A stretch of DNA of 20,910 nt from Chloroflexota bacterium (GTDB lineage: Bacteria > Chloroflexota > Dehalococcoidia > SZUA-161 > JAUWZY01), in NCBI GenBank assembly GCA_030615045.1, contig JAUWZY010000006.1, positions 1 through 20,910 of the forward strand. Direction: 5' to 3'. A program made the translations under genes and the position numbers. Of this stretch, positions 5,889-12,839 are shown one piece after another (the first letter of the stretch is position 1; each line of letters opens with the position of its first letter). The notes below the pieces were generated by a model that worked only from the letters and a program-made list of their open reading frames with translations, was not told the origin of the DNA and ran no database searches.

Positions 5889-6896
5889 ATGAAACTCTGG
5901 CAAATTGGGGAATTCGGCTTAATCGAGATTATCACCGAGTTCCTGAACAAATCAGGAGTCGGCGATACCCCTGAGCATGATATCTTGATCGGCGTCGGCG
6001 ATGACGCTGCCGCCTGGCGCAGCCAAGGAGCGCCCCAGCTCGGCACCACCGATATCTTGATCCAGGATGTGCACTTCTCTCTGGACATCATCACCTGGCG
6101 GGAGCTGGGCTGGAAAGCGCTGGCGGTGAATATCAGTGACATTGCCGCTATGGGCGGCATTCCCAGGCATGCCTTGGTCTCATTGGGCTTGCCCTCGGAT
6201 ACCGAAGTGGAACAGGTCCTCGAGATGTACCAAGGGATGGCTGAGATAGCCAAAAGGTTCGCCCTCAGCATCATCGGTGGCGATGTCGTCAAGGCGCCTC
6301 TGGTCATCATCAGCCCCAGCGTAGTCGGGATGGCAGGGAATAACATCCTCACCCGCTCGGCGGCTCTTCCCGGTGACCTGATCGCAGTCACAGGTTATTT
6401 GGGCTCCTCGGCAGCTGGGCTCAGGATGCTGAAGGCAGGGCTTGAGCTTGATGAAGAAACAGCCGGTTACCTCAGGCAGGCTCATCTCTGCCCGCTTCCC
6501 CGGGTTGGTGAAGGGGAGCTCCTGGCTCAGCATGGGGTGCGGGCTGCTATAGATTTGAGCGATGGGCTGGTTGCTGATCTGGATAAGATCTGTCAGGCGA
6601 GCAGGGTGGGAGCCCGGGTTATGACCAATAGAGTGCCCATCCATCCTTTAGTGCTGGCTGCTTTTGAACGGGACTCTCTGAGGCTGGCGCTATCAGGGGG
6701 TGAGGATTACGAGTTATTATTCACTGCCCGGGGTGATGTCATCGAAGGGACAAAATCGCTCATGTCAAGTCCGGTGACGATCATTGGCGAGATCGTCGCT
6801 GAGCCGCGGCGAGTGACGCTTCTTGATGAGGAAGGAAAGGCGATGGAATGGGAAGGAGGGGGATGGGAGCACTTCAGGGATGAGAGATTCGCTTGA
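5889..6896 (+). CDS. thiL: thiamine-monophosphate kinase
   Basis: ThiL phosphorylates thiamine monophosphate to thiamine diphosphate with ATP, the last step of cofactor synthesis. From ATG 5889 it has 335 residues and starts MKLWQIGEFGLIEII, the usual N-terminus. Family motifs are GVGDDAA (about 35-41), TTDILIQDVHF (metal and substrate binding), NISDIAAMGG, IIGGD, IDLSDGLVADL and LSGGEDYELLF. Earlier in-frame starts exist at GTG 5868 and ATG 5874 (with AGGG before it). They would place the strong -10 inside the coding region, so I prefer 5889. It heads a six-gene operon and overlaps tsaE by 17 nt. Confidence 0.93.
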   Translation: MKLWQIGEFGLIEIITEFLNKSGVGDTPEHDILIGVGDDAAAWRSQGAPQLGTTDILIQDVHFSLDIITWRELGWKALAVNISDIAAMGGIPRHALVSLGLPSDTEVEQVLEMYQGMAEIAKRFALSIIGGDVVKAPLVIISPSVVGMAGNNILTRSAALPGDLIAVTGYLGSSAAGLRMLKAGLELDEETAGYLRQAHLCPLPRVGEGELLAQHGVRAAIDLSDGLVADLDKICQASRVGARVMTNRVPIHPLVLAAFERDSLRLALSGGEDYELLFTARGDVIEGTKSLMSSPVTIIGEIVAEPRRVTLLDEEGKAMEWEGGGWEHFRDERFA

Positions 6897-7359
6897 GTTC
6901 ATCAGCTATAGCACGGAGGAGACGCAGCGCCTCGGAATTCAGTTGGGGAAGCTGGCGAAAGCGGGCGATGTCATGCTTTTGGTCGGCGAGCTGGGGACAG
7001 GGAAAACCTGCCTGGCCCAAGGCATCGCTTGGGGACTGGGCATCGATGATTATACCTTGAGCCCTTCCTTTGTGCTGATTAGAGAGTACCAGGGGCGGCT
7101 TCTTTTATATCACATCGACTTTTATCGACTTGATAGCATTGAAGAGGTTGTCGACCTCGGACTTGATGATTATCTCTACGGCGATAGGGTCTGTGTGGTG
7201 GAGTGGGCGGAAAGGGCTTTGCCGGTGCTTCCCGAGGAGCACTTGCTGGTCAAGCTGGAGCATCTCGGGGAGAACGAACGCAAGCTTTGCTTAGAGCCCA
7301 AAGGGGAGCATTATGAGGAACTGATTTCGGAGCTGAAGAGGAGATGGAGCTCGCTATAG
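6880..7359 (+). CDS. tsaE: tRNA t6A biosynthesis ATPase TsaE
   Basis: TsaE is the ATPase partner of TsaB and TsaD in making N6-threonylcarbamoyladenosine at tRNA position 37. From ATG 6880 it is 159 residues. The P-loop is GELGTGKT at about 36-43. The family segment SPSFVLIREYQG and the YHIDFYRL motif follow, then VCVVEWAERA near residue 107. It overlaps thiL by 17 nt and tsaB by 16 nt, indicating translational coupling. AAGGAGGGGG at 6853-6862 is somewhat far from the start; no closer alternative start keeps the frame. Confidence 0.92.
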   Translation: MRDSLEFISYSTEETQRLGIQLGKLAKAGDVMLLVGELGTGKTCLAQGIAWGLGIDDYTLSPSFVLIREYQGRLLLYHIDFYRLDSIEEVVDLGLDDYLYGDRVCVVEWAERALPVLPEEHLLVKLEHLGENERKLCLEPKGEHYEELISELKRRWSSL

Positions 7360-8024
7360 ATACCTCAACCGCAATCGCCAGCCTGGCCCTATCCGTTAAG
7401 GGCGAGGTGCAGGCGGAGCTTACCTGGCATGCCGGGCGAAGCCATGCCACGGAGCTGATGCCCAACATAGTCCATCTTCTCCATCTGGCGAAGGTGGAGA
7501 TCGAGGACATCGAAGGGATCGTCGTGGCCAAGGGGCCGGGGAGCTTTACTGGGCTTCGGGTGGGGGTGAGCACAGCCAAAGGGCTTTGCTTTGCCTTGGG
7601 CGTACCCCTGGTTGGCATCAGCACGCTTGAAGTACAGGCCTTTGCCCACGCTGCCACCTCCCTGCCCGTCTGCCCTATTCTGAGCGCCGGCCGGGGTGAA
7701 ATCGCCACCGCATTATTTCAAATGCAGGGCGAAAATTGGCACAGGCTTATCGCGGAGCATATCACCAACGTTGACGCCCTATGCTCTGAGATCATAGACC
7801 GAACCATATTCTGCGGCGAGATCCCTCCAGAAGTGGCCCAGGGGCTCGAACAGCGATTAGGGTCAAAGGCGATGATTTTACAGGGCGGCGCCTTTCTGCG
7901 CCGTGCTGGCTACCTTGCGCAGCTCGGCTGGAAGAGGCTTGAGGCCAAGGATTACGACAACCCAGCTACCCTGCAGCCACTCTATCTCAGGAAGCCATCG
8001 GTGACGATGAAACAGGGCAGCTGA
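7344..8024 (+). CDS. tsaB: tRNA t6A biosynthesis protein TsaB
   Basis: TsaB is the inactive ASKHA-fold partner that dimerises with TsaD and binds TsaE. The 226-residue protein starts MELAIDTSTAIASLAL. It has the family block GIVVAKGPGSFTGLRVGVSTAKGL at about 58-81, then VPLVGISTLEVQA and PILSAGRGEIATALF, where many homologues have DAR(R/K)GEVY. The start follows GAAGAGGAG directly, which is a tight spacing. It overlaps the end of tsaE by 16 nt. The catalytic partner TsaD is not in this window. Confidence 0.92.
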   Translation: MELAIDTSTAIASLALSVKGEVQAELTWHAGRSHATELMPNIVHLLHLAKVEIEDIEGIVVAKGPGSFTGLRVGVSTAKGLCFALGVPLVGISTLEVQAFAHAATSLPVCPILSAGRGEIATALFQMQGENWHRLIAEHITNVDALCSEIIDRTIFCGEIPPEVAQGLEQRLGSKAMILQGGAFLRRAGYLAQLGWKRLEAKDYDNPATLQPLYLRKPSVTMKQGS

Positions 8025-8048
8025 ATAAGGAATAGAGCAACAGCCATA

Positions 8049-8564
8049 ATGAAGCAAGCATTTCTGCTCATCGGCGTGCCGGGTAGCGGCAAGACGAGCC
8101 TGCTCAAGGAGGTGCTGGCACAGGTGGGGAAAAGCGCCGGCGGCTTCTATACCGAGGAGATAAGGGTCGGTGGCGTGCGCCACGGATTCAAAATCGTCAC
8201 CCTGGATGGGCAAGGCGCCACCTTGGCTCATATCGATACTCAAAGCCCTTATCGGGTGAGCAAATACGGGGTCGATCTCGCTGCCCTGGAACGGGTGGCT
8301 GTTCCCGCCATCGGAAAGGCGATTCAGGAATGTGACATCGTGGTCATTGACGAGATCAAGAAGATGGAGCTGTTCTCGCCCTCTTTTCGAGAGGCAGTGC
8401 TGAAAGCTATTGAAAGCGGGAAAAGAGTCCTGGGCACCATTATGCTTAAACCTCACCCCTGGGCCGATAAGATCAAGCAGCACCCTGGGGTGAAGGTGGT
8501 TCCGGTAACCAAGATGAACCGGAGCCAGGTAGCAAACCAGGTGCTGTCCTGGCTAGGATCATGA
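8049..8564 (+). CDS. THEP1-family nucleoside-triphosphatase
   Basis: The 171-residue P-loop NTPase has Walker A GVPGSGKT at 9-16, GGFYTEEIR near residue 34 and Walker B CDIVVIDEIKKMEL at about 98-111. This pattern defines the THEP1 NTPase family described from thermophiles; the cellular role is unknown. Family members hydrolyse a broad set of nucleotides. TIMLKPHPWADKIK follows the ATPase core. It is separated from tsaB by 24 nt and from the archaemetzincin gene by 1 nt, so it belongs to the thiL-ndk operon. The ribosome binding site is weak (AAGGAA about 17 nt upstream), so expression may rely on coupling. Confidence 0.87.
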   Translation: MKQAFLLIGVPGSGKTSLLKEVLAQVGKSAGGFYTEEIRVGGVRHGFKIVTLDGQGATLAHIDTQSPYRVSKYGVDLAALERVAVPAIGKAIQECDIVVIDEIKKMELFSPSFREAVLKAIESGKRVLGTIMLKPHPWADKIKQHPGVKVVPVTKMNRSQVANQVLSWLGS

Positions 8565-8565
8565 C

Positions 8566-9090
8566 ATGGCAAGGATAACCCTGATCCCCATCGGCGCCAT
8601 CGAACCTGAGCTCCTGGCTCAGCTAAAGCAAAGCCTGGAGCAAACCTTCGCCGCCATGGTTGAAGTCGGGCCCCAGATGGACAAGCCCGATTACGCTTAC
8701 AGCCCGAGAAGGGGGCAGTATCTCTCCCCTCTCATCCTAACTGCCATAGGCGAGCTTGCGGCAGAGGGGAAAATGCTGGGGGTTGCTGACGTGGATTTAT
8801 ACGCCCCTGGACTCAATTTCATCTTCGGTCAAGCTGATCTCAAGCTCGGGATAGCAGTCATCTCATTGTGCCGGTTGCGGCAGGAGCACTACGGTTTAGC
8901 CCCGGATAAGGAGCTCTTTTCACAAAGAGCGATAAAAGAGGCAATTCACGAGATAGGGCATACTTATGGCTTGACACACTGTGGAGACGAAGCTTGCGTA
9001 ATGCACTTCTCCAACAGCCTTGCCGATACCGATAGGAAGGAAGCTTCTTTATGTCAAAAATGCCACAGCAAGCTATGGAGCAGACCTTAA
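8566..9090 (+). CDS. amzA: archaemetzincin family zinc metalloprotease
   Basis: The 174-residue protein contains the archaemetzincin signature. The zinc motif is HEIGHTYGLTH (H128, E129, H132, H138), followed at once by C139, then C144, the Met-turn M146 in CVMHF, and C163/C166 in CQKC, which likely hold a second zinc. These are aminopeptidase-like metzincins, mostly archaeal with scattered bacterial and vertebrate members. The substrate is unknown. No signal peptide is present, so it is probably cytoplasmic. It starts 1 nt after the THEP1 gene and its end overlaps ndk by 40 nt, which marks it as a real operon member. The presence in a bacterial operon suggests old lateral transfer. Confidence 0.92.
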   Translation: MARITLIPIGAIEPELLAQLKQSLEQTFAAMVEVGPQMDKPDYAYSPRRGQYLSPLILTAIGELAAEGKMLGVADVDLYAPGLNFIFGQADLKLGIAVISLCRLRQEHYGLAPDKELFSQRAIKEAIHEIGHTYGLTHCGDEACVMHFSNSLADTDRKEASLCQKCHSKLWSRP

Positions 9091-9527
9091 TCTTGATCAA
9101 GCCGGACGCAGTGCAAAGAGGGCTTGTCGGGGCGATCATCTCACGCTTGGAGCGGCGGGGGCTCAAAATCATTGCCCTGAAGATGCTTCAAATTGACGAA
9201 GCCCTGGGCAAGAGGCTTTACGCTGTGCATCAAGGCAAGCCATTTTTCTCAGGGCTGGTGGATTTCATCACTTCAAGCCCGGTCATTGCTGCTGTGTTGG
9301 AGGGTCCGCGCGCTGTGGAAGTGGCTCGCCAGTCTATGGGCCAGACCGATCCAGCCCAAGCGGCCCCGGGAACTATCAGAGGTGATTTCGGCTTGGAGAT
9401 CAGGCGGAACCTGGTGCACGGCTCGGACTCAGTGGCGAATGCGGAACAGGAGATAAGCTTGTTCTTCTCCCCAGGGGAGTTGCTCAGCTATGAGCGTGAA
9501 GCCGACCGCTGGGTTAAAGAATCCTGA
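9051..9527 (+). CDS. ndk: nucleoside-diphosphate kinase
   Basis: Ndk passes the gamma phosphate of ATP to nucleoside diphosphates through a phosphohistidine. The catalytic histidine is H123 in RRNLVHGSDS, and K17 lies in LILIKPDAVQRG. Other blocks are HQGKPFF and PGTIRGDF. The 158-residue form from ATG 9051 has an AGGAAGGAAG ribosome binding site at 9034-9043. A start at ATG 9075 gives 150 residues beginning MEQTLILIKPDA, which fits the family N-terminus better but lacks a ribosome binding site. Either way it overlaps the archaemetzincin gene. Its 3' end overlaps the convergent rsfS by 14 nt. Confidence 0.94.
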   Translation: MSKMPQQAMEQTLILIKPDAVQRGLVGAIISRLERRGLKIIALKMLQIDEALGKRLYAVHQGKPFFSGLVDFITSSPVIAAVLEGPRAVEVARQSMGQTDPAQAAPGTIRGDFGLEIRRNLVHGSDSVANAEQEISLFFSPGELLSYEREADRWVKES

Positions 9528-9849
9528 TCACTGGCGTAGCTTTGCTCCACAGCTTCTCCAGCTCATAGTATTCCCGCTCTTGGGGGGTGAAGATATGGAC
9601 AATAACCTCACCGAAATCGAGGAGCACCCAGCCAGAGTCAACGCTTCCCTCACGGTGATAAGGGGAAACCCCCTCCCTGCGCAATGTCGCGTCTACTTCG
9701 TCGCAAATAGCTTGAATTTGGCGTTCGCTATCGCCGCTGCAGAAAACAAAGTAATCGGTAAAAGTGCACACCTCTCTTAGGTCTAACAAGAGGATATCAG
9801 CAGCTTGCTTGCTTAAGGCGGCATCGACCGCTTTTCTGGCTAATTCCAC
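9514..9849 (-). CDS. rsfS: ribosomal silencing factor RsfS (iojap)
   Basis: RsfS binds ribosomal protein uL14 and blocks subunit joining under poor nutrition. The 111-residue reading from GTG 9849 has the iojap core: ADILLLDLREVCTFTDYFVFCSGDSERQIQAI, GSVDSGWVLLDFGEVIVHIFTPQEREYYELEKLW. The best ribosome binding site, GGAGG at 9870-9866, is 7 nt before an in-frame CTG at 9858. That start would give M-E-A-V-E-L-A-R, a better family N-terminus, so the true start may be CTG 9858. It has its own promoter. Its 3' end overlaps the 3' end of ndk on the opposite strand. Confidence 0.93.
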   Translation of the reverse strand: MELARKAVDAALSKQAADILLLDLREVCTFTDYFVFCSGDSERQIQAICDEVDATLRREGVSPYHREGSVDSGWVLLDFGEVIVHIFTPQEREYYELEKLWSKATPVIRIL

Positions 9850-9880
9850 TGCTTCCAGGAGTTATCCTCCAATGCTGCTG

Positions 9881-9909
9881 ATTATAATTATAAAATCGCT
9901 TGCTGTCCA
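9881..9909 (-). promoter_or_regulatory. rsfS promoter
   Basis: On the minus strand TGGACA (9909-9904), 17 bp, TATAAT (9886-9881): five of six and six of six matches. Predicted start is near 9874, just before the GGAGG ribosome binding site. A second TATAAT overlaps at 9892-9887. Confidence 0.65.
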
Positions 9910-9927
9910 GTTCAAGCCGACAGTTGA

Positions 9928-9956
9928 TTGACGCAGTTACAAGTATATGATAAACT
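9928..9956 (+). promoter_or_regulatory. extended -10 promoter of the acs operon
   Basis: TTGACG (9928-9933), 17 bp, TAAACT (9951-9956). TG at 9948-9949, one base before the -10, makes it an extended -10 type, which offsets the imperfect hexamer. Predicted start is near 9963, about 40 nt before ATG 10005. It is divergent from the rsfS promoter. No operator palindrome is evident. Confidence 0.6.
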
Positions 9957-10004
9957 AAACATTTGGTAAATTTCAGGCTTTTGCCTCAAACAGATGGAGG
10001 TTAT

Positions 10005-10514
10005 ATGGCCAAGGCGGTAACAAAGCTCTTCCGAGAGCCGCAGCAAGCGGAAAACGCGATAAGCGAGCTCAAGGCTAAGAGTTATCAAGTGGGGGAGGTT
10101 GGTATCCTCATCCAGGAAAAGGGAGATGGAGAGACATTCGCCCCCGACCTCGTCCCGGTAACCAAAGACATCTCTCTTCCTGGCGTGGGCGCGGTCATTG
10201 CCAAGGGTACTGTGGCCGCTGCTATAACTGGTGGTAGCGAGCCAAGCGCAGCCTTAATTGAGCTCTGGGGGGTGCCTGAGGAAACCCTGAGCTACTACCA
10301 GTATGGCCTCTCCTTAGGCGGGGTTGTGGTCAGTGTCCATGCTGAAGGAGCCCGCCTTGAACAAGCTCGGCAGCTGCTGAGAGAGATCGGGGTCAAGCCG
10401 CTCACTGAGAGGAGCCCAAGGTGGGCCAGCTGCCCACCATTCGACGTTGCCAGCAGGATGAGCGAAACTAACCCTATTGATGCCCCCATGACCGGGGATT
10501 TCCGAAGATATTAA
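10005..10514 (+). CDS. general-stress-protein-like (YflT/GSP17M-type) protein leading the acs operon
   Basis: The 169-residue protein starts at ATG 10005, 5 nt after GGAGG at 9996-10000. Residues 1-40 (AKAVTKLFREPQQAENAISELKAKSYQVGEVGILIQEK) fit the YflT-like alpha-beta pattern, in which a protein varies across 'difference' helix pairs. A Gly/Ala-rich stretch (LPGVGAVIAKGTVAAAITGG, about 60-79) is followed by a second alpha-beta unit, YYQYGLSLGGVVVSVHAEGARLEQARQLLREIG (about 108-140). The C-terminal 30 residues are hydrophilic. The Gly/Ala stretch may be a short amphipathic or membrane-touching segment. It lies 12 nt before acsB and shares its promoter. Function in carbon-monoxide metabolism is unknown; family membership is tentative. 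Confidence 0.75.
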   Translation: MAKAVTKLFREPQQAENAISELKAKSYQVGEVGILIQEKGDGETFAPDLVPVTKDISLPGVGAVIAKGTVAAAITGGSEPSAALIELWGVPEETLSYYQYGLSLGGVVVSVHAEGARLEQARQLLREIGVKPLTERSPRWASCPPFDVASRMSETNPIDAPMTGDFRRY

Positions 10515-10526
10515 AGGAGGCAGAGT

Positions 10527-12770
10527 ATGTCTCGCTTCATCGCTGCTTCAGCGATCAGGGGTTCCCACTATATTGTGGACAAAGCAGAGAAGATGCTCCA
10601 GGATGCCCTGGAGAAATTAGGCCCTGACAAGCCGATCGTTTTCGTTGATAAAGAAGGAGCTGGAACCGCTTACTATTTCCCGACTATCTATGGCTACTTG
10701 GGGCATAAGATAGAGACATTAGGTGATATGCCGCCTGTTATCGAGCAGTGTAAGAAGTTGCTCTCCCCGGTGCCCAATGAGCACCTTTGGCTGCCATATC
10801 TCGGTGAGACAGCAGATGCCGGCGTGGCAACCTTTTTCGCCGAGGAGCTGATCAAAGGGATAGAGTTCGCCAAAGGGGAGCAGCCCGAGGTGCACAAGGG
10901 CTATCAGTTCAATGGACCCATCAGCGATGCGCAGACACGCTCCTGGGGCATCAAATTGGTCGATGGCAGCATGCCTGGGTTTGCTGCGATTATCGGCGCC
11001 GCTAAGAGCAATGAGGTCGCGGTTAAGATCGTTCGCGAGCTTCAGTCCAAGGGTCAGCTCATTTTCCTCTCCAGCATGTCTAATGGTCGCTCTGTAGTGG
11101 ATCAATTGCTTGAGGAGGGGGTGGAGCTTGGCTATGGGACTTTCACCGTCCCCTATGGCACTGATACCGAGTCCACCGTTTATGCCGCCGGCTTTGCCGC
11201 CAGAGCTGCCTTCAGCTTTGGCAATGTGGCCCCCGGTGATTTCCGCCGCATGCTGCTTTATAATAAATTCCGCTGCTTTGCCTTCGCCTTGGTCCTCGGC
11301 CCTATGGATGACCTCAAATGGGCTACAGGTGCTGGGGCCATAACCTATGGCTTCCCTGCTGTTTGTGATACCTTAGTGCCTCAAATCCTGCCTATAGGGA
11401 TAACCAAATATGAGCACGTGGTCAGCATGCCCTTCGATGATATCCCGGGAAGGGATGACCTGGAGCGGGCGGAGAGGTTAGTGGAGAAGTGCATTGAGAT
11501 CCGGGGCATCAAGATCATAATCCCTAAGGTCCCCATTCCAGTGGCATTTGGCCCTGCTTTTAAAGGCGAGGTGGTGCGCCGCGCCGACCTGCAGACCGAG
11601 TTCGGTAGCCCCAAAGGCAATCCTTGCTTTGAGTGGCTCACCATGAAGGGCATGGATGAAATCGATGATGGCCAGATCGCTGTAGTGGGACCAGACCTAG
11701 ATGACTTCGAAGCAGGTAGCAACGTCCCCTTGGGGATTGTGGTTGAGGTCGCCGGGCGCAAGATGCAGAAGGACTTTGAGCCCGTTTTGGAGCGCCAGAT
11801 CCACCACTTCTGCAACGAGGCTGAGGGACTCCAGCACCAAGGGCAGCGGGACATCACCTGGCTGCGCCTGAGCAAGAGGGCATTTGACAGCGGCTTCAGG
11901 CTGAGACACATCGGCGACATCATTCATACCAACCTCCATAATATGTTCGGCGCCATTGTGGATAAGGTTCAAGTGACCCTTTACACTGAGCTGGATAAGG
12001 TATCGCAGCTTATTGAGCAGGCTCGGGAGGTATATCGTGAGCGCAACGCCCGCATCGCTGGGCTCATCGATGAGGCTGTGGATACCTTCTATAGCTGCAC
12101 TTTGTGCCAGTCGTTTGCCCCGACCCATGTTTGTGTTATCAATCCGGAGCGAGTTGGTTTGTGTGGCGCCTATAGCTGGCTCGATTGCAGGGCTGCCTTC
12201 GAGATCAACCCCACGGGACCAAACCAGCCGGTGCTTAAGGGGAGATGCATCGACCCGGAGAAAGATGAGTGGGAAGGGGTCAATCAGTTCGTCTATGAGC
12301 ACTCCCAGGGGAGCGTGGATCGATTCACCATCTACTCCCTCATGGATGCCCCGATGACCACCTGCGGCTACTGTGAGTGCGTTATGATCATCATCCCCGA
12401 AGCCAACGGGGTTATGGTCGTCTCTCGCGATGATCCCAGCGACACCCCTTCCGGCATGAAGTTCACCACGTTAATGGCCTCAGTTGGCGGTGGGCGGCAG
12501 AATCCAGGGATGATGGGTCACGGCAAGATTTATGTGGTGAGCGACAAATTCATCTCGGTGGAGGGGGGGCTGAGAAGGGTGGTATGGATGTCAAAGAATC
12601 TCAAGGAGGAGTTTGGAGATCAGATCAACGCCAAGGTTGAGCAGGAGCATGGCATCCCCAATTTCCTGGACATGGTCGCCGATGGCACGATTGCGACTAC
12701 GGTGGACGAGTTGCTGCCATTCCTTGAACAGAAAGGGCACCCAGCCCTGACCATGGAGCCGCTGATCTGA
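10527..12770 (+). CDS. acsB: acetyl-CoA synthase (CODH/ACS complex, bacterial AcsB)
   Basis: AcsB condenses CO, a methyl group from the corrinoid protein and CoA into acetyl-CoA at the nickel-iron A-cluster. The 747 residues match the bacterial three-domain enzyme (Moorella about 730), including the N-terminal domain (about 1-310) that docks to CO dehydrogenase and is lacking in archaeal CdhC. The [4Fe-4S] ligands are C524, C527, C536 and C546 (C-x2-C-x8-C-x9-C), as in Moorella C506/C509/C518/C528. The distal-nickel motif, C-G-C (595-597) in Moorella, reads C613-G-Y-C616-E-C618 here. The C-terminal ending KGHPALTMEPLI is canonical. The start follows AAAGGAGG at the right distance. First catalytic gene of the acs operon. 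Confidence 0.95.
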   Translation: MSRFIAASAIRGSHYIVDKAEKMLQDALEKLGPDKPIVFVDKEGAGTAYYFPTIYGYLGHKIETLGDMPPVIEQCKKLLSPVPNEHLWLPYLGETADAGVATFFAEELIKGIEFAKGEQPEVHKGYQFNGPISDAQTRSWGIKLVDGSMPGFAAIIGAAKSNEVAVKIVRELQSKGQLIFLSSMSNGRSVVDQLLEEGVELGYGTFTVPYGTDTESTVYAAGFAARAAFSFGNVAPGDFRRMLLYNKFRCFAFALVLGPMDDLKWATGAGAITYGFPAVCDTLVPQILPIGITKYEHVVSMPFDDIPGRDDLERAERLVEKCIEIRGIKIIIPKVPIPVAFGPAFKGEVVRRADLQTEFGSPKGNPCFEWLTMKGMDEIDDGQIAVVGPDLDDFEAGSNVPLGIVVEVAGRKMQKDFEPVLERQIHHFCNEAEGLQHQGQRDITWLRLSKRAFDSGFRLRHIGDIIHTNLHNMFGAIVDKVQVTLYTELDKVSQLIEQAREVYRERNARIAGLIDEAVDTFYSCTLCQSFAPTHVCVINPERVGLCGAYSWLDCRAAFEINPTGPNQPVLKGRCIDPEKDEWEGVNQFVYEHSQGSVDRFTIYSLMDAPMTTCGYCECVMIIIPEANGVMVVSRDDPSDTPSGMKFTTLMASVGGGRQNPGMMGHGKIYVVSDKFISVEGGLRRVVWMSKNLKEEFGDQINAKVEQEHGIPNFLDMVADGTIATTVDELLPFLEQKGHPALTMEPLI

Positions 12771-12792
12771 CCGCAATAGTAGCAAAAGATAA

Positions 12793-12824
12793 CAAACAAG
12801 GGTCGTTCTTTCGACCCTTGTTTG
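12793..12824 (+). other. intercistronic hairpin between acsB and acsD
   Basis: CAAACAAGGGTCG (12793-12805) and CGACCCTTGTTTG (12812-12824) are a perfect 13-bp inverted repeat with a 6-nt loop TTCTTT. It starts 22 nt after the acsB stop and ends a few bases before the acsD ribosome binding site AAAGGAG (12828-12833). No T-run follows, so it is not a classical terminator. Likely roles are mRNA 3'-end protection of the acsB message, a processing site, or control of acsD translation. Confidence 0.8.
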
Positions 12825-12839
12825 GTGAAAGGAGATATT

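Noticed and set aside
5792..6391. 199-codon frame antisense to thiL
   Set aside because: Shadow of thiL with no ribosome binding site and no protein-like motif.
11697..12302. 201-codon frame antisense to acsB
   Set aside because: Falls fully within the strongly supported AcsB domain; composition is that of a mirror frame.
12793..12824. Rho-independent terminator after acsB
   Set aside because: The stem is strong but no T-run follows, and acsD starts 15 nt later in the same pathway.
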